Notes: generated by a model from the sequence alone, not told the origin. A stretch of 64,000 nucleotides of DNA from Collybia mongolica (GCA_013420905.1 JAAXNY010000009.1:3162001-3226000), one strand, 5' to 3'; positions 1 to 12,921 are shown, counted from the first letter of the stretch. Numbers and translations are program-made.

Positions 1-499
1 ATACTAATACATACCCCCCCAAACGCGAGGACTGGTCCGAGTCCACCGAGTTTTTCTTTTCTGAAATTTGACTTTCAAAGGTCACACAGTTTGAATATGT
101 AATGTGCAACATGAGGGACACAGAAATTCGACCCGGTTTAGGTGTTGGATGTGAAGCGAGGGCCACGTTACCACCATCGCTTCCACTGCCAACGGTCTAA
201 CGGATACTAAGCTCAAACCCGATGGCGAATACCGGAAGAATACTAACCACTCCATCAACCCCAGTCCCGCGGGGCTCAACGCGAACTCTATGTCTTCATG
301 GATAGCGATAGAAATAACCACGGGTAGCTGTGACAAACAAAATGATCAACGTCGACGATAGAAATTCAGAGAAAATGAACCACGGACAAATGATAACAAG
401 TACGGCAATAGGATAAGTGAGCGCATTCACTGGAGGTGTCGTGGCCGACTCGTAGCGTCTATGAAGGCCATCAAAAACCCATGTAAAAAAAGGCAAGAC

Positions 500-615
500 G
501 ATAGATGATGTCTTGCGACGTCAAGTATTGGTCAAACGCACGGGGTGCTTTTATTTTTTACCTACAGATGCAGTTCTATATTCTTCGAGCACTCGGCGCT
601 TTCAACTTTGTAGTA
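500..615 (-). pseudogene. FunK1 kinase gene fragment
   Basis: This short stretch aligns by eye, with scattered substitutions and small insertions, to the part of the neighbouring FunK1 gene at about 2440-2540 (the segment encoding LTLQDIIYHQ and the residues before it). Shared blocks include GATGTCTTGC, CAAACGCACGGG and AGATGCA. It has no usable reading frame and is too short to function. It is most likely debris of a third FunK1 copy. The rest of 1-1060 aligns in patches with the downstream flank of the right FunK1 copy (55384-55864) and holds no gene I can support. Confidence 0.5.
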
Positions 616-1060
616 ACAAACCTGTTTTCGTGGTGGTACCACATTTTGCAGCTCCAAATTCAGGGAGTCCGAGGGCCACCTCACGCGTACACTGCAGCTG
701 AACATCGAACATCAAAGTGGGAAATGCAGTTGGAGAGATAGAAACCTTTGCTGAGCTGGCCTATACACTCTTGCTCTGATCCCGGTTTGCAGAGGCCGGA
801 GATCGCATCATGGAGGCCCTTGCCATTCGGGCGCCAGTCGAGGACCCGGCCACCTCTACATCCCTGGGCGTGCGCTAATTTCCCAATACGAGTTGGAGTA
901 GGCAGAGCAAGACATCCGTAGGGCATTGGCGTTGCACGATAGACGACAAACGAGGCTCACGGCACACTTCAACTCAATGCACTGTAAAATCCATACAAGT
1001 GATACATACTGAATAAGAAACAGAATAATACAACGACGGTATGGAGGAACACACATAGTA

Positions 1061-3763
1061 TCAAATGGTAATAGTACCCTCGGGTAGACCCAGCTGATCC
1101 TTGCTGCGATGCTCGAGCTCTTCGCCATTGAACGAACTCAGCGATGCTGCTATACGTTGAAAAGCGACCATGCCATCAAGTGTTTCGTCGTCAAACTCAG
1201 GAGGCCCACCCCGACTAGCATCCGCGCCCCCGTTCCCCACACCAAGAAATCCTTTAGCATGAGAATTATGATTCACATTTGTTTTGTTGGTAGCACCAGC
1301 CGTCTGTTCGGCTTCGTACTCTTCGACTTCCGACACCCAGAACATCTTCGCTCCAACGCCCCTACTAAAGGCACCCAAAAGTTTCTTGAGGCGGGGAAGA
1401 AAATCTTGGAAGGATGGGTGGACGAAGCTTGCAACAGTGTTAAAACTCCCTAAAAATATGATCTTCCTTCCAGCGAGGTCATGCCAAGTCACATTAGCGT
1501 CGAACCAGCTGTTGAATTGAGACTCGGGTAACCGCTCAAGCGGGTTGCCGGGTATAAACTTATTTCGGCAACACAGGAGTAACATGACATAGGCCAACGA
1601 CTCCAGATCGTGTCGATAGAGATGGCGCGTGTTGGCTGTAAGGAGATCAATGGCCATAAAAGGGGGAGTCCCAGTCCGCTGCGAGGAGGTTTGGTCCCCC
1701 TGGTCCACATTTTGTCGGAGAGATGACAAATCGAGGTCGTTCAAAACACCATATGTTTTCCCGTCGATGATGCGATACATGACGTTGCCAGAACTGATGT
1801 CCCGGTGAAGGATTAAAGGATAGTCGTAAAGCCACCGGTGGCCTGAAATCATGTGTCAAGAAAGTACAAATTTATCATAGATAAATGTATCCAACTTACA
1901 CAGGAAGATGTCGTAGAAAGCTTGGGCATATCCTAAGAGAGATGGAAGTGTAGTGATCTTGTGGAGTTTTTCCTGAATCGAGATTCGAAGAACTCGAACC
2001 TCGTAGTTGAATTTACCGTTGATATAATCAGCCTCACTGAAAAATACGGCCAACTTCGTTTGTGGCATGGGCTCCTTCCCGGATTCGATTTCAAAATCTT
2101 CGGAATAAAGAATGTTCGGTAGATGATTGAGCACCCAGTGCCTGTCGAGGTCCTCGACGAGGTCTTGTGCATCACCCAATTTGGCCGCCGCTTCCTTCAA
2201 TTTCCCACTGCCCCGCAGCTCTTCGGCTTCCTTACGAAGAACAGCCCGTTTCACCTTTCTTTCTTCAACCAGTTCCTCTCCTTTCTTCCGAGCCAACTCG
2301 AGCAGAGAGATCTCGCTCTGGTGGGACTTGTCAGGCCAACTGACTTTTACAACCAGCTCCTGGTCCTTCCATTCCTTGATATTCTTGCAGCGGGCCCCAA
2401 TCACACAGGTTCCGCGCCCAATAATCCCTCGTTGGTGATAGATAATGTCTTGCAACGTCAAACGCACGGGTTGCTTTCCAATTTGCCCCCGCAGATGCAA
2501 TTCCAAATCCTTCAAGCATTCGCGCTTCGTCGTAAGAGAATCGACTTCGCGGTGGTATGCGGTATCACCGCTTGGCGTTAGCGTGAATGAATTCTTGACG
2601 AGAGGGAGGAATCCCCATTGTCTGAGTGTGAGGCGGTGGAAGGCGATAAGCATCGCCAAGAACATGGCTTCACCAGTTGGTGTCCTTAGGTTAATAATAC
2701 TGGTGGTGACAACAGCGGAACGATCTGCATACATCAGCTGCAGATGATTACGGTCGACTAGTGTTAGGAATGCATGTGATCGAAGAATAGATAATTCGAG
2801 CATTTCCATGAGGTGGCGCGCACACTGTAGGCAGGCCCCTGCCGTTTTTTGGTTTTCAGTAGGGGGTAAGGTGGATTGTACATTTGACTTTGTAGATGCA
2901 GTCGGTGTTTGTGATGTACAATGAACCTTGTTAGCAGCAGACTCAACACTCTCGTGTTTGCGTTTCCTGCTGGTGGTGGTTTCCTGGCATGGCGTGCGAT
3001 GCATAAATAGTGGATCCTCTTCGTCTGTGTTGGACCGATCATATTGGACTCTTATATTGGAACAATGAAAGGACATACTGCGTTTCTTTGCTCGTGGCGA
3101 ATCGCGACCCCTGTCTAACGCAACATCACTATCTTCCATTTCCTCGGTGTGCACAATCACCGGACAAACCAAAGGGCCCCGATCTTTCAAAGTTTGGGAC
3201 TTTGCTGTAATGTCGGGGTTGGAGCCATAAAGAATGCCTTGAGCAATATATTTCGGGTGATTTCTTTGGAAATACAATAAGTGATGTTCCTCTTTGCGGT
3301 GAGGGATATTGCAGAATTGATTTATCAGGGAAATCGTGTGATTGTAAAAGGTTGCCTGTGGTTCTTCGAGAGACGGTTCTGCGATTCCCGACTTGTCACA
3401 GAGTGTGAAATAAGCATCTCGGAGTTTTTGATAATTGTCGTCCCGAAGAATAGCACGGATGATTCTGTGGTACTCTTGACTCGGAGAGTTCCAGCCTTCA
3501 GGAACATGGAGGAGGTTCTGCAGCCCCTGCTCGAAGGAGATGTAGACACGATGTTTTGACAAATCGCCGCGGATGTACTTATCGTACTCTTCGCGCAGAG
3601 CCTGCTCCTCCGTCCCATAGGTGCTATCGAGGTCCGAGCAACAGCCTAATCCACGAGTGTTGGGCGTCCCAGGGATGACAGTGACTACTGGTAGGTCGGA
3701 TTGTCTCCGGGGGCGACCTGAGGTGATGGACGGATCTGAAGGCTGGGCTATGACAGGGTCCAT
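1061..3763 (-). CDS. FunK1-type fungal protein kinase, left copy
   Basis: This is a putative serine/threonine-type kinase of the FunK1 family, which is expanded in mushroom-forming fungi and whose substrates are unknown. I read two exons, 3763-1900 and 1842-1061, separated by a 57 bp intron (GTAAGT...TTTCAG). Splicing restores the continuous peptide AFYDIFLC-HRWLYDYP and gives 881 residues. Kinase signatures are the lysine in LVVKVSW (beta-3), HRDISSGNVM (catalytic loop) and NDLDLSS in place of DFG, followed by GTPPFMA. The N-terminal 330 residues are low-complexity, with a basic KKR/RKRK stretch. The start ATG at 3763 matches MDSSPADSP, an internal methionine of the right copy (55865-58673), so the true N-terminus is uncertain. 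The frame is fully open, although the DNA around it is decayed. Expression is not shown. Confidence 0.85.
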
Positions 3764-4173
3764 AATTAATCGAAGAATAAGTGACTTAAATTAATAAATT
3801 CCTCTTGACGAACCTGAAGGCTGGACTATGGCAGAGTCCATAATTAATAATAACCGGAATGAGCGCCTTACTGACACCGCAGACCACGTGAGCGCGTCGG
3901 AGATCAGAATACATCTGAACCCTCACAATGGTGAGGGGCAATCACGGTTATTGCCGCGTGAGCATTACATAATCAAATCGTCGAAAATGGCCAGTTTCAG
4001 TGACCCAAGCCATCCTCACTCAATTCTCAATGGATTTTCATGATCCTTTGTGCATAGATAATCTTTAACATATGCTGGGTATAGCTGAGTGTGTTTTTTT
4101 TGACCTAAACTACAATCCTTGGTCCATGATAAGCTAAACTACATGTATACTACTTGTGGCAAATATCAGACAA
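3764..4173. other. Intergenic remnant of the duplicated host segment
   Basis: The block around 3880-3920 (CCACGTGAGCGCGTCGGAGA and neighbours) matches 58858-58885 in the right copy, where it lies between the FunK1 gene and the oxidoreductase gene. Homology fades by about 3990. From there to 12090 the left copy is replaced by mobile DNA. I see no gene here. Confidence 0.6.
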
Positions 4174-7100
4174 TTACTCTTCCTCACTCCCAGAGCTCAC
4201 AGAGTCAAACTTCTCCCCTTCAGAGCTTTCTCCACCTTTAGGAACATTTGATGTACCAGGTACCTCATCATTGAACTTTAAAATGGCTTCTGTCAGAGCT
4301 GCCATCTTGCTTTTTTTGTTCTTGATTTTGTATGCTTTTGGCACTCCTGCTACCATGTTTTGATAGATATTCAGTTGTTCATCAAGTTGTGGATTTGTCA
4401 GATCATTGAGCTTTGTGATATCAGTCACTTGTACCACTGTGGCTTTCAAAACTACAGGAGTTGGCTGTGTCTCTGCACATTGGGAACTGCCACTTTGTAA
4501 AGCCTGGGGATGCACAATCGTATACTGAGCAATTGCAGCTTGCAATGCTGTAAGCTTTGCTGACTTGGTTGGTGTTTTTGATTTCATTGGAACTCCTTCC
4601 ACCAAAGTCCGATAGATATCCAGCTGTTCATCAAGTTGGGCATTTGTCATAGCTTTGAGAATATCAAGATCTGTTACTTGATCCACTGTTGCAAGATGTT
4701 TAATCCTGTTATTCAATTTCTCCTTGGCTTTTCTATCTTTCTCATGTTTTCCTTGTACAGCCATTTCAGCATGTTCAATGAGCTCCTTTCTCCACTTCTT
4801 CTCAAGTCCCTTGCTATCAACAAACCGTGCAACCTTCCGAATATGCTCATAATCATCCTCTTTGAAGTTCTTGAGCATGAATTCTTCAGTACCATTGCAT
4901 TATACAAGTGCATTGATGTTGTTGGCTTTTTTCTTATAAAGAGCCGATAGGATCCAAGGGCTCCCTCATTGATATCATTTGTGGATGGCATCCATGCTTG
5001 ATCTCTCTGCTCAGGTGTTGCAAGGTCAATTACCCCACCTGGAGCAAATTCCAGTGTGAATCTCTCCCAGGTTTCTAAGGCTCCTTGAAAGAATCTAATC
5101 AGTACTGGCCTGATATGTGGAAGCTCTGGGGCTTTTCCAATGATTGCTGCAACAACCTCTGGCTCTTCCCATGGTTTCTTGTCCATTGTACCATTTTTAT
5201 AGTCACCAGATATAAGTGGATCAGGATTGTCAATAATAGCCTGCATATGTTCCTTGAGCTGAGTATGTACTGGACCAAGATTGAGCATGTTAAGTTCTTC
5301 TGTTCCTGGGCCTCGTATTTGGCGCATATATGGGTGTGTAATAGCTTGTGCATACAAAGCAAGAACACAAAGCTCAGTAAGTGTAGGAATGTCATGCAAT
5401 GCATTGTACAGGTTCTGCTCTAAGTGGCTGAATCTGCGATTTTGTTTGCGATCTCGTACAAAATCCAAGAATCTGATTATAGTTCTCAGATATTGTATAA
5501 GCATTCCACCTGCCTTCCCAAATGACTGATATTGGATATTGGTAGTATCTGCAAAGGTAATTGCCTTTCCTATTGCTTGTTCTATATAGTACCGGAAGGT
5601 ATTCTGCTGTCCTTTTTTATCATCTTTGCGATTAAACATATATCCAGCAATTGCTGCTGCTTTGCTGCCTCCACAAGTGGTGGAATCTATTGCCCGTTTC
5701 TCAGCAACTGTCATTTCTTCATGATCAGAGATTCCAGCTATGACTTGAGCATTATCCCTATTTGCTAGAAGAATAGGCCCTGTGTTTCCTGTGTCTGCCC
5801 ACCATTGGCTCATAGCAATGTCTCCACCTTTTCCACCATTTAAATCTTTATGCATTCCACATCCAGCCCAAATAAACAAATGCAAAGTATTTTTCTCTTC
5901 TTCAGATAAATTCACATAAGCTTCTTTTCCCAATTGCATAGCTAAGGCCCTCATCATTTCAGCACCTTTTTCTGCCTGATCATCTTTAGTAAGCTGATTC
6001 CATTTCTCAAGGCCCCCAGCTTCTAGTATCATCTTTTCATTCTCCTTCTGGATGAGAGCAAATAGCTCACCTGCTATCATCTCAACCATTCTCTCACCAC
6101 CAAGTGTTTCATAAGCAAAGTCCTCTTTTAGTTGTTGTAGTAGCCTTGCTGCTTTTTTCTGATCCTCTGCATAGTCAGAGTTCATGCCCTTGAGCTTAGC
6201 AAAAAACTCAGCCAGGAGCAGAGACATCTTGTGTCTTTGTGCTAGAGGACTTTGCTGGAACCGTTCAATTATTTGGAGTATCAGTTTAATAAGACCATCA
6301 ACCTGAGTTTGACTTGTATGGTCAACAGAGGAATAAACACCAAGAAGCCGGCTCTGATGTTTGGTTTCTGCATCATCCTGAAGATATGATACTTTGGCTT
6401 TTAGATTAATATGACGGGATTCAAAGTTTATGTGTTTGTGTGTTGTCCCATCCCCACTGACTGTCAAACCATCAGTCTGGCCTATTTCAAATCCAAGTTG
6501 TATTTCTGCTGCAATACCACCCTCCAGAATTGCTCTTTGTACAGTTCTCCGGCTCATTTTAGCACCCACTGAAACACCTGCTACTTTGCAGATATTTTGT
6601 ATAATTTCTCCCACATAAGCCTGGGAGCATCCAGCATTGATCAGTGATCTAGCTAGAGCACGTGCCTCAGGAGTATATACACCTTTCTTCAATAGCTGAT
6701 ATTTGTTGTTCTCTTTCTGAGCTTTGCCTCTTGCCTTTTGAACAGCACAATCAAGTACCCCAGGTGCTCTCTCACAATACATTTCCAATGCATGTTTTTT
6801 TTTCTGAGACTCTGCAAGTCGGTGCTTTAGATCAGTTATTTCAGAGGTACAGTTGTCAACAAGTGAAACAAAGTGGTTTTCCATATGTTGGCTTTCAGAT
6901 CTGAGCTTGTCAAGAAGGGAAATAGCTTTAGATGCATCAGCTTTAGCAGTTGGAAGGTCTACAGACTTCAATAAGTCAATCCAAGCCTGGAGTTTTGTTT
7001 TGCCTGCTTGTGTTCTTTGAGCTTTCCGCCTCTCTACTCTGAGAGCTTGGTATTGTTGCTTTGATTTCTCCTCAGATTTGTTCAGCTTTGCCTCCTTATC

Positions 7101-7346
7101 TTTGAGAATAGATGTCTTTTCTGCTATTTCAGTTTTGGCCATGGCCAATTCTAGTTGCACCAATTCCAATTCTTCTGTAACATTGGCAAGCTGTACCCTC
7201 AAAGATTTTGGCTTAGTTGAAGGCTTAGAAGGAGGTTCTACCTCAGAAGGAGGCTCTACCTCAGAAGGAGGCTCTACCTCAGAAGCAGTTCTAACCTTGT
7301 TCATAGCCTTCATGTGATTTATCTGAGCCCTAGTTCTTTTTGCCAT
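4174..7346 (-). pseudogene. Transposase-like protein of unassigned family, one frameshift
   Basis: An 877-codon frame (7346-4713) starts at a clear ATG. Its reading continues in another frame from about 4890 to 4174, ending in an acidic tail. One missing base near 4888-4893 explains the break: the shifted frame reads TEEFMLKNFKEDDYEHIRK without a gap. The N-terminus is basic, then has three copies of SEVEPP and a long coiled coil (residues about 45-200). A possible RNase H-fold core follows: SGDGTTH (Asp at about 299), WAGCGMHKDLN (a CxxH-type motif at about 495) and NDINEGALGSYR (Glu at about 795). D, CxxH and E in that order recall hAT/MULE-type transposases, but I cannot assign a family. 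From memory, similar proteins are numerous in Agaricomycetes. The C-terminal part has two related blocks around QLDEQL(D/N)IY. The frameshift may be real or a sequencing error. Confidence 0.6.
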
Positions 7347-8149
7347 AGTGTTCCAGAAAAATCCAATATGTCAAGACCCAAGATAGACAAGTACCCAGAA
7401 ACAGCCTGATAGCCAAGAGACTTTCCTTTAAGCTACAGCCCCAGTATTGTGTCAAGAAAGACCCAAGGTAGCCCAGTAATGCCACTTATAGGATCCTGCT
7501 ATCTAATAATTGGAGATCTAACCAAGATCAGAATGATCAGAACTGTAAACTGTGAGTAGTTTTGTCAGTCCAGTTTAAGAGAAGATATCTAGGCTGAATT
7601 ATCATAATCAGAGGGTCAGATCCAAGTTACAATAAACATGTAGGTGCATTACCACAGATCACTGACTGATGGGCAAGATAAGACAGATCCTAAGCAGAAC
7701 TTGTCAATATTCTGGTGTAAAAAGGGTTTATGAGACATCAGGAGGGCAGGGGAACATAATTTAAATGATAGAACCTACTAGTGGCAAAGATATTTCATTT
7801 TGAGGTGGTATGTGGGTGCAGAGCATCAAGAATGTTGAGGAAGAGATAGGAATAGCAGGTGATCAATATTTTTAAACTCCACTCAGTCATCAGATCACCG
7901 GCGAAATGGCAGATGACAGTGCGCCATTGCTGACATCTGCCTTGGTGACAATACAGCTTAACTTCTTTGATCAATCCCACATGAAATTTCATGGGCAAGA
8001 GGGTCTTTGTGGCCGATTTTTCGATTTTTTCTTTTTCAGTTCTGCAGGTCTAAAAAATATATGTAAATTAGGTAAATCTTATGCAATATGAAGGAAATTA
8101 AAAAATCTGCCACAAAGACCCTCTTCAGGCTGGTTTTTCAAGCAACTTT
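7347..8149. repeat. AT-rich flank with a small fold-back repeat
   Basis: No gene is supported here. At 7997-8125 the block AAGAGGGTCTTTGTGGC recurs as its reverse complement, with about 90 bp between the arms. It resembles a tiny fold-back or miniature element. Two loosely similar segments around 7372-7400 and 7450-7475 (TCAAGACCCAAGATAG / TCAAGAAAGACCCAAGGTAG) suggest older duplication. Confidence 0.45.
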
Positions 8150-8494
8150 TTACAAGTCCTTATGTTTACATAAGTAACTCGTTCATCATCCTGGGTTTGC
8201 GGGGAAAATTCAGTGTACCCAACAAGATCCAGTGTTGTTTTTCCCACGGTTAGTAAGTTTGAAGTGTTCCGAGATTTTATTAGAACATGATCAGTAAAGT
8301 TTTTGAAGTACATCAGTAAGACTTTGTAGTCGTGGAAATATTTTTCTAACTGTGGGAATCAAAATTAGCCGACGCGCGGATTTCGAGCGAAAAAGGCAAC
8401 TGCTAACATGGGCTGCATTTAATAATATAAATTTGAGTTAATTGGTCTTTTTCTTGGGATATCTCAAGAATTAATTAATAACTGTCCACTGCAT

Positions 8495-8562
8495 AATCAT
8501 GCTTACGTTTGTCAACTACGCTGTTAGCTCTAACAGTGTAGTTGACAAACGTAAGCACGATT
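8495..8562. repeat. 68 bp near-perfect palindrome
   Basis: Two 33-base arms flank the dinucleotide CT, with two mismatches between arms. The arms contain GCTTACGTTTGTCAACTA. The same palindrome, with one arm mismatch, is at 45959-46026 in the inverted copy. Confidence 0.9.
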
Positions 8563-8599
8563 ACAAGATACTTGTTCCGCTTTGGGTCAAACTTTTCCC

Positions 8600-9310
8600 A
8601 CAATACAAAACATTGCATATCTCAACAATGACAAGACCTATGGATGCAATTTAAATTGCTACTACTAGATATGGTGAGGGGCTACCCAATGTAGATATTT
8701 ACATGTATTTGTATTTGTTTGTACACATTCAAACATCATGATCAAAAGCAGCTCTCTCACTACAAGCATGTTACAAATCAATATCAAGTATATGACTTTG
8801 CCACACAGCTAGCCAAACAAACAATAATACTAAAGAAATTTCCCACAATATAGATGATACTTATCTCAGCAAATACAAAGCTGATGGACATGCTACTACT
8901 AGACATCATAAAGGAATACATGATGTGTTTATTTATATGTGTTTGTAGTTGTTTGTACCCTTCCAAATCTCATTATCAACAACAACCTTTTACTACATAT
9001 TACAAATGAATATGATCTGTATATTACTTTGCCAACATCTGGCCAAACAATCAATATTAATGAAATTCCCACAATATAGATGATGCATATCTCAGCAAAT
9101 ACAAGGCTAACAGAGACAATTGAAATTGCTACTACTCCTAGACCTATGGAGAGGGTATCAGGAAATGTATATTTATATTTGTTTGTACCTTTCCAAATTT
9201 GATTATAATCTCTTGTTATATCTATTTTAATATCACATTTATACATTACTTGGCCATAAGCATAGCTAAACAAGTCAATGTGGATGCTCCTGGAATCTAT
9301 AATGCTCAAT
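8600..9310. repeat. Imperfect tandem repeats of about 230-245 bp
   Basis: Units begin at CCCACAATA (about 8598, 8841 and 9070). Each then has an ATCTCARCAA block, a TTTGTTTGTAC block and a segment reading CTTTGCCA...GCCAAACAA. They have diverged, with no coding pattern. The inverted counterpart is at about 44950-45930. Confidence 0.65.
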
Positions 9311-10136
9311 ATCTTGACAATAGCTAGCTATATGAGTATGGTTAAATATAGTATGTGATAATACAACAAAAAACACTTAACAGGCATATGTACATTTGTT
9401 TGAACTTTGTCTTTGATGATGATATCTACTTTTAGCATATCTTATAAGTTCTTGATTAACCCAGGATGCAAGGCTAGAAATAAATTGTTAAATGTTGAAT
9501 GATTGATATATATTTCAATACTGTGGAAACTTGCTTCTATTATTACAAGTTCTTTATCAACCTAGGTTTTAGGCAAAAATTTGATTGATTGATTGATTCA
9601 TGGATTCATATTTCAACACTGGGAAAATATTTCCATAATGGGATTTTCTTCTCTTATGGCTTTTTACAGCATTTCTCTACAAATACAAAGTATTGTGACA
9701 TAATTTGCATGTATTTGGGATGCTTACATAATGCCTTTGATGATGCCATCAAAATTATGCATATCTAATATTTCAAAGTGTCATGTTTCAAAATTTATTT
9801 TGTGATTTTCTCCATAACCAGTAAAGCTATCAACTTTGTTTTTATATGTCTGGAATGTACAAACATGGCTCTATAATTTCCTTGTTGAGCACATTTTTCC
9901 CACGGTCTATTTTGAGCCAGATATTAGAAATGTCCAGATTCAGCTAGTTTTGAAGGTCTGTGTGTTATGTCAGGGATGAACAAACATCTTATAACAACAA
10001 TGACCCTTACCAAACATGACCCTTGTGGGAAATTATCCTAAACATTGGAAAAATCAACAACCACTACTATATTTACCTGAAATACAAAGAGGATTGAATC
10101 CTCTATATATTGACATATGTCACATGATCTATTCCA

Positions 10137-10469
10137 TCACATAAGCATACCAAATACATGACAACAACCTGAATGCTCATTTAGTGTCCATGATCCTGGG
10201 AAAAGTAAGTTCTGATGGTTTTTGTGCACAGGCATTGCTTGTTTGCTTGGTAACATTTTCTCATGGTCACATGACCTGGATAAACTATCATCTACATTGT
10301 TTCTAGTCATTTTTACAACTTGCTGAAGGTGGAATGGACTTATTTCTCCTAAGAAAAGAAATAAGAACAAGTACCTGCCACACAGTGTGTTGGCCCACTC
10401 CACCCAAGTTTGAGACATAGGCATAATGTACTGCATATAAGGTGCCCCTTCCTCTCTATGGAAGGGCAC
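10137..10469 (-). pseudogene. Fragment of an unrecognised gene within the element
   Basis: On the minus strand two coding-like pieces can be read: one containing WVEWANTLCGR, followed by a GT...AG interval, then one containing ISPFHLQQVVKMTRNN and ending HVFGMLM. The same pieces occur on the plus strand at 46620-46900 in the inverted copy, so they belong to the repeat. The element copies have decayed differently around them. I do not recognise the product. Confidence 0.35.
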
Positions 10470-11061
10470 CTTTGCAATAGACTTGGGCTGGGTTCTCTAC
10501 TTATAGTCAAGCCTCTAGTGCTCTATGCTCATCCCTTCCCTATGTGGTTGTTCATACTGTGTATACTGCTCCCTGTCTGAGCCTCTTGGCAACATGACCC
10601 CTTACAGAAGTGCAACAAGTATTTGGCAAGCTCAAATGTGTGGTCATATTACACCTTCATGTTGTGTATCCATCAGGCCTTCCATGATGTCAGGCTACTC
10701 CCTGTAGCCTACAATCTAATTCTAGGACAATGCCTGACAAGTGTTCCAGAACCAAACTTATTAACAACAAAAAGTAATATAAAGCTGAATAGATTCTGGA
10801 TAGCTAGTTCTATTGCAACAACCTGGTTCTAGAAATATAAAGAAAAGTTAATCAAAAAAAAACATAAGGACTCGTATCTGCCAGTAATGGCCCTCTACCT
10901 CAAGTATTATTATTCTGATCTCTTATTTTCAGTTTTTGAGCCACCAGCGATGTGGGTCACCAAATGGTGCTTTTTCAGGTGGGACAAACAACAATAAACA
11001 AATCAAAAATAACCAGGAATTGCCCCTCCCCACTTACAAGAGCCCAGACCCATACATACTA

Positions 11062-12084
11062 CAGTTGCAGACAAACAAACACGGTAAGTTTGTTATCTCA
11101 GGAACAAAAATTTTTGGAGCAAAATGGACTCCAGGAATGGACTCAGCGGGCCAAAATATGTCCAAAAACACCTTCTTTATATTTTTCCCATGACCTTTTG
11201 GGGGTGGCCAAATTTTTCGGGTCAGGTTTTCAAACATTTAGGGCACGTGACTACCGTTAAGGACTGCTTCAAGCGACATCATGGCCTGGTTAGAGACCTG
11301 TCAGTGTTGGGACTGCTTCCTGATGGCCCACGCAGCAGCATCACCAGTAAGTCCTTTCCGGTATGCACTCATGAAATGCCAGGACCGATTGATAAAGCAT
11401 CGAATTATGTCCGGGGGGCAGGCATTGAGATACCTAACAGCAACTTCTTTTGCCTCAGCAAAGTTCTGTTTCGGTACCTCGCAATATCGATATTTAACCC
11501 AACCCCAGTACTGCACAGTTATTGAGAATGTGAAAATTGACAGTAAATGAGATCACCATGCACCATCTTGATAGGATTGAGTTCACAGTGAAATTTCAGC
11601 AAGAAAATACATTCATGCCCTGACTTCTTGATTAGTGTCTCAAGCATAGATACCTGGTTTGAAAAGTCAGTTTGGCTGTCTGGTCATACTGGTTCCGAAG
11701 CCCCGTCATATTTTGTGCATGTTTCGAGGGCCGACCGCGAGCCATAGTGTGCACAGGTGGTTGGTGGGAATTGATGGCGGGGAATTGTTGAACTTTTCCT
11801 GGCCTCAAATCTCAACCAATCTCAGATCATCAACGTGACCATGCTCAGCTTATCGAGAACTGTCGATTCCGATTTTTTTTGTATTTCTTCCGATTTTTTT
11901 CAGGGGGTGGCCAAATTTTTGGGGTTGTCACCCCAAAGATATTTGCGATTGGAGGATTGGCTCGTAGAATAATATCAATTGGGATCAGATATGCATGTTT
12001 TTATGGTTTTTGAGTGCCTAAAGTGTTTGCAGCCATGCCCAAAATTCCCCCGAGAAATTTACCATGTTTGTTTGTCCGCAACTG
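11062..12084. mobile_element. Non-autonomous Tc1/mariner-like element (MITE)
   Basis: Terminal inverted repeats of about 25 bp, CAGTTGCRGACAAACAAACA at each end, are flanked by TA on both sides (11060-11061 and 12085-12086). The 1,023 bp interior has no transposase frame. It has short repeats such as GGGGTGGCCAAATTTTT (near 11205 and 11905). The element lies in the DNA that separates the two genes of the left host copy. Homology to the right copy resumes just beyond it at about 12095. Confidence 0.75.
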
Positions 12085-12254
12085 TATTAATATGTTGGGT
12101 CTCCAAGTTATCAACTATGGTCTGCAGCAACGCTGTAGTCGGTGTAGTGACCTTATTTACCCAAATGGCGAACACATGAAACATGTTTGAAGCTAATCCC
12201 TCAGCCCTATAAACGACTCACACCACGTACAACTTGACATTGATACATATCACC

Positions 12255-12921
12255 ATGTCTCAAAATGTTCTTGTCATTGGAAGTTCTAGGATTATTGACT
12301 ACTTTTCAGCTTTTAGATTGCTCAATATGTCTCCTACCTATTTTCTTTATGCACAAGCCCTCCAATTTTTTTGGTTTTCATCTGCCACACTAGATGCGGG
12401 AGTAACAACCACCCTCCTACTGTGATCACCATTGGTGTTTGATAACAATGACTAGAGCATCCCCTTTCATCCCAAATTTAATGTACTCTTGCATGTCCTT
12501 GTCAAGGGGCTTGGAACAAAGCAGGGAAGCGTGGCAGAGTAGATCTGCAATTATTTACTGTTGGTAAGCACAACAATATGTGTGGCTCTCCCAGTTCATT
12601 ACTAACCATCCCGACCAACCTACTAGGAGGCACACTGAAATCTCACACACCCAAAACTTTGTCATGACACCAGCAAACCTTGTAACCCAATCGCTCCTGA
12701 ACGCCCTCTGCACAATGCCTCACACAACACCAGAGACAAAGGTCATCACCATCTTCTCCACCAGCATCACACGCTCATCACATGCCGCTCTCCCTCTTGC
12801 CCTCAAACCCCTCTAACCGCACTTCCTTGCCATACCACACAAAGACAAGATTGGCACAGAATGTATCATCGCACGGTGTGCAGGATGGCCCTGGAAACTC
12901 TCCTGAGAGTGCAGAACCCGG
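12255..12921 (+). pseudogene. Decayed copy of NAD(P)-binding oxidoreductase gene
   Basis: This is a degenerate paralogue of the intact gene at 59155-60109, collinear with it including both introns. The start MSQNVLV is kept, but the nucleotide-binding glycine motif GGSRNIGY has become GSSRIIDY. An arginine CGA codon has become TGA (in CTACTGTGATCACC against CTACTGCGATCGCC). Most differences seen are C-to-T or G-to-A. The copy stops abruptly at 12921, where the 5' LTR begins. The missing 3' third is not found beyond the 3' LTR at 37186. A TATAAA-like box upstream (about 12208) is shared with the intact copy. Confidence 0.85.

Larger units (their letters stand above)
8150..10876. mobile_element. 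Non-coding element with TIR-like ends, left copy
   Basis: Both ends show TA followed by CRAGTCCTTATGTTT in inverted orientation (start at about 8150, end at about 10876), which suggests a TA-targeting DNA element. The interior is AT-rich and has no intact gene. It contains a 68 bp palindrome (8495-8562) and imperfect tandem repeats (8600-9310). Almost all of it recurs inverted and rearranged at 42153-47510. At the right end the homology runs about 30 bp past the TIR, so the exact boundary or the insertion history is uncertain. Confidence 0.5.

Noticed and set aside
1109..1453. Plus-strand ORF within the FunK1 3' exon
   Set aside because: It is the shadow of the kinase exon on the other strand, without its own features.
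7078..7317. Plus-strand ORF rich in GGSTSE repeats
   Set aside because: It is the antisense reading of the SEVEPP repeats of the transposase-like gene.
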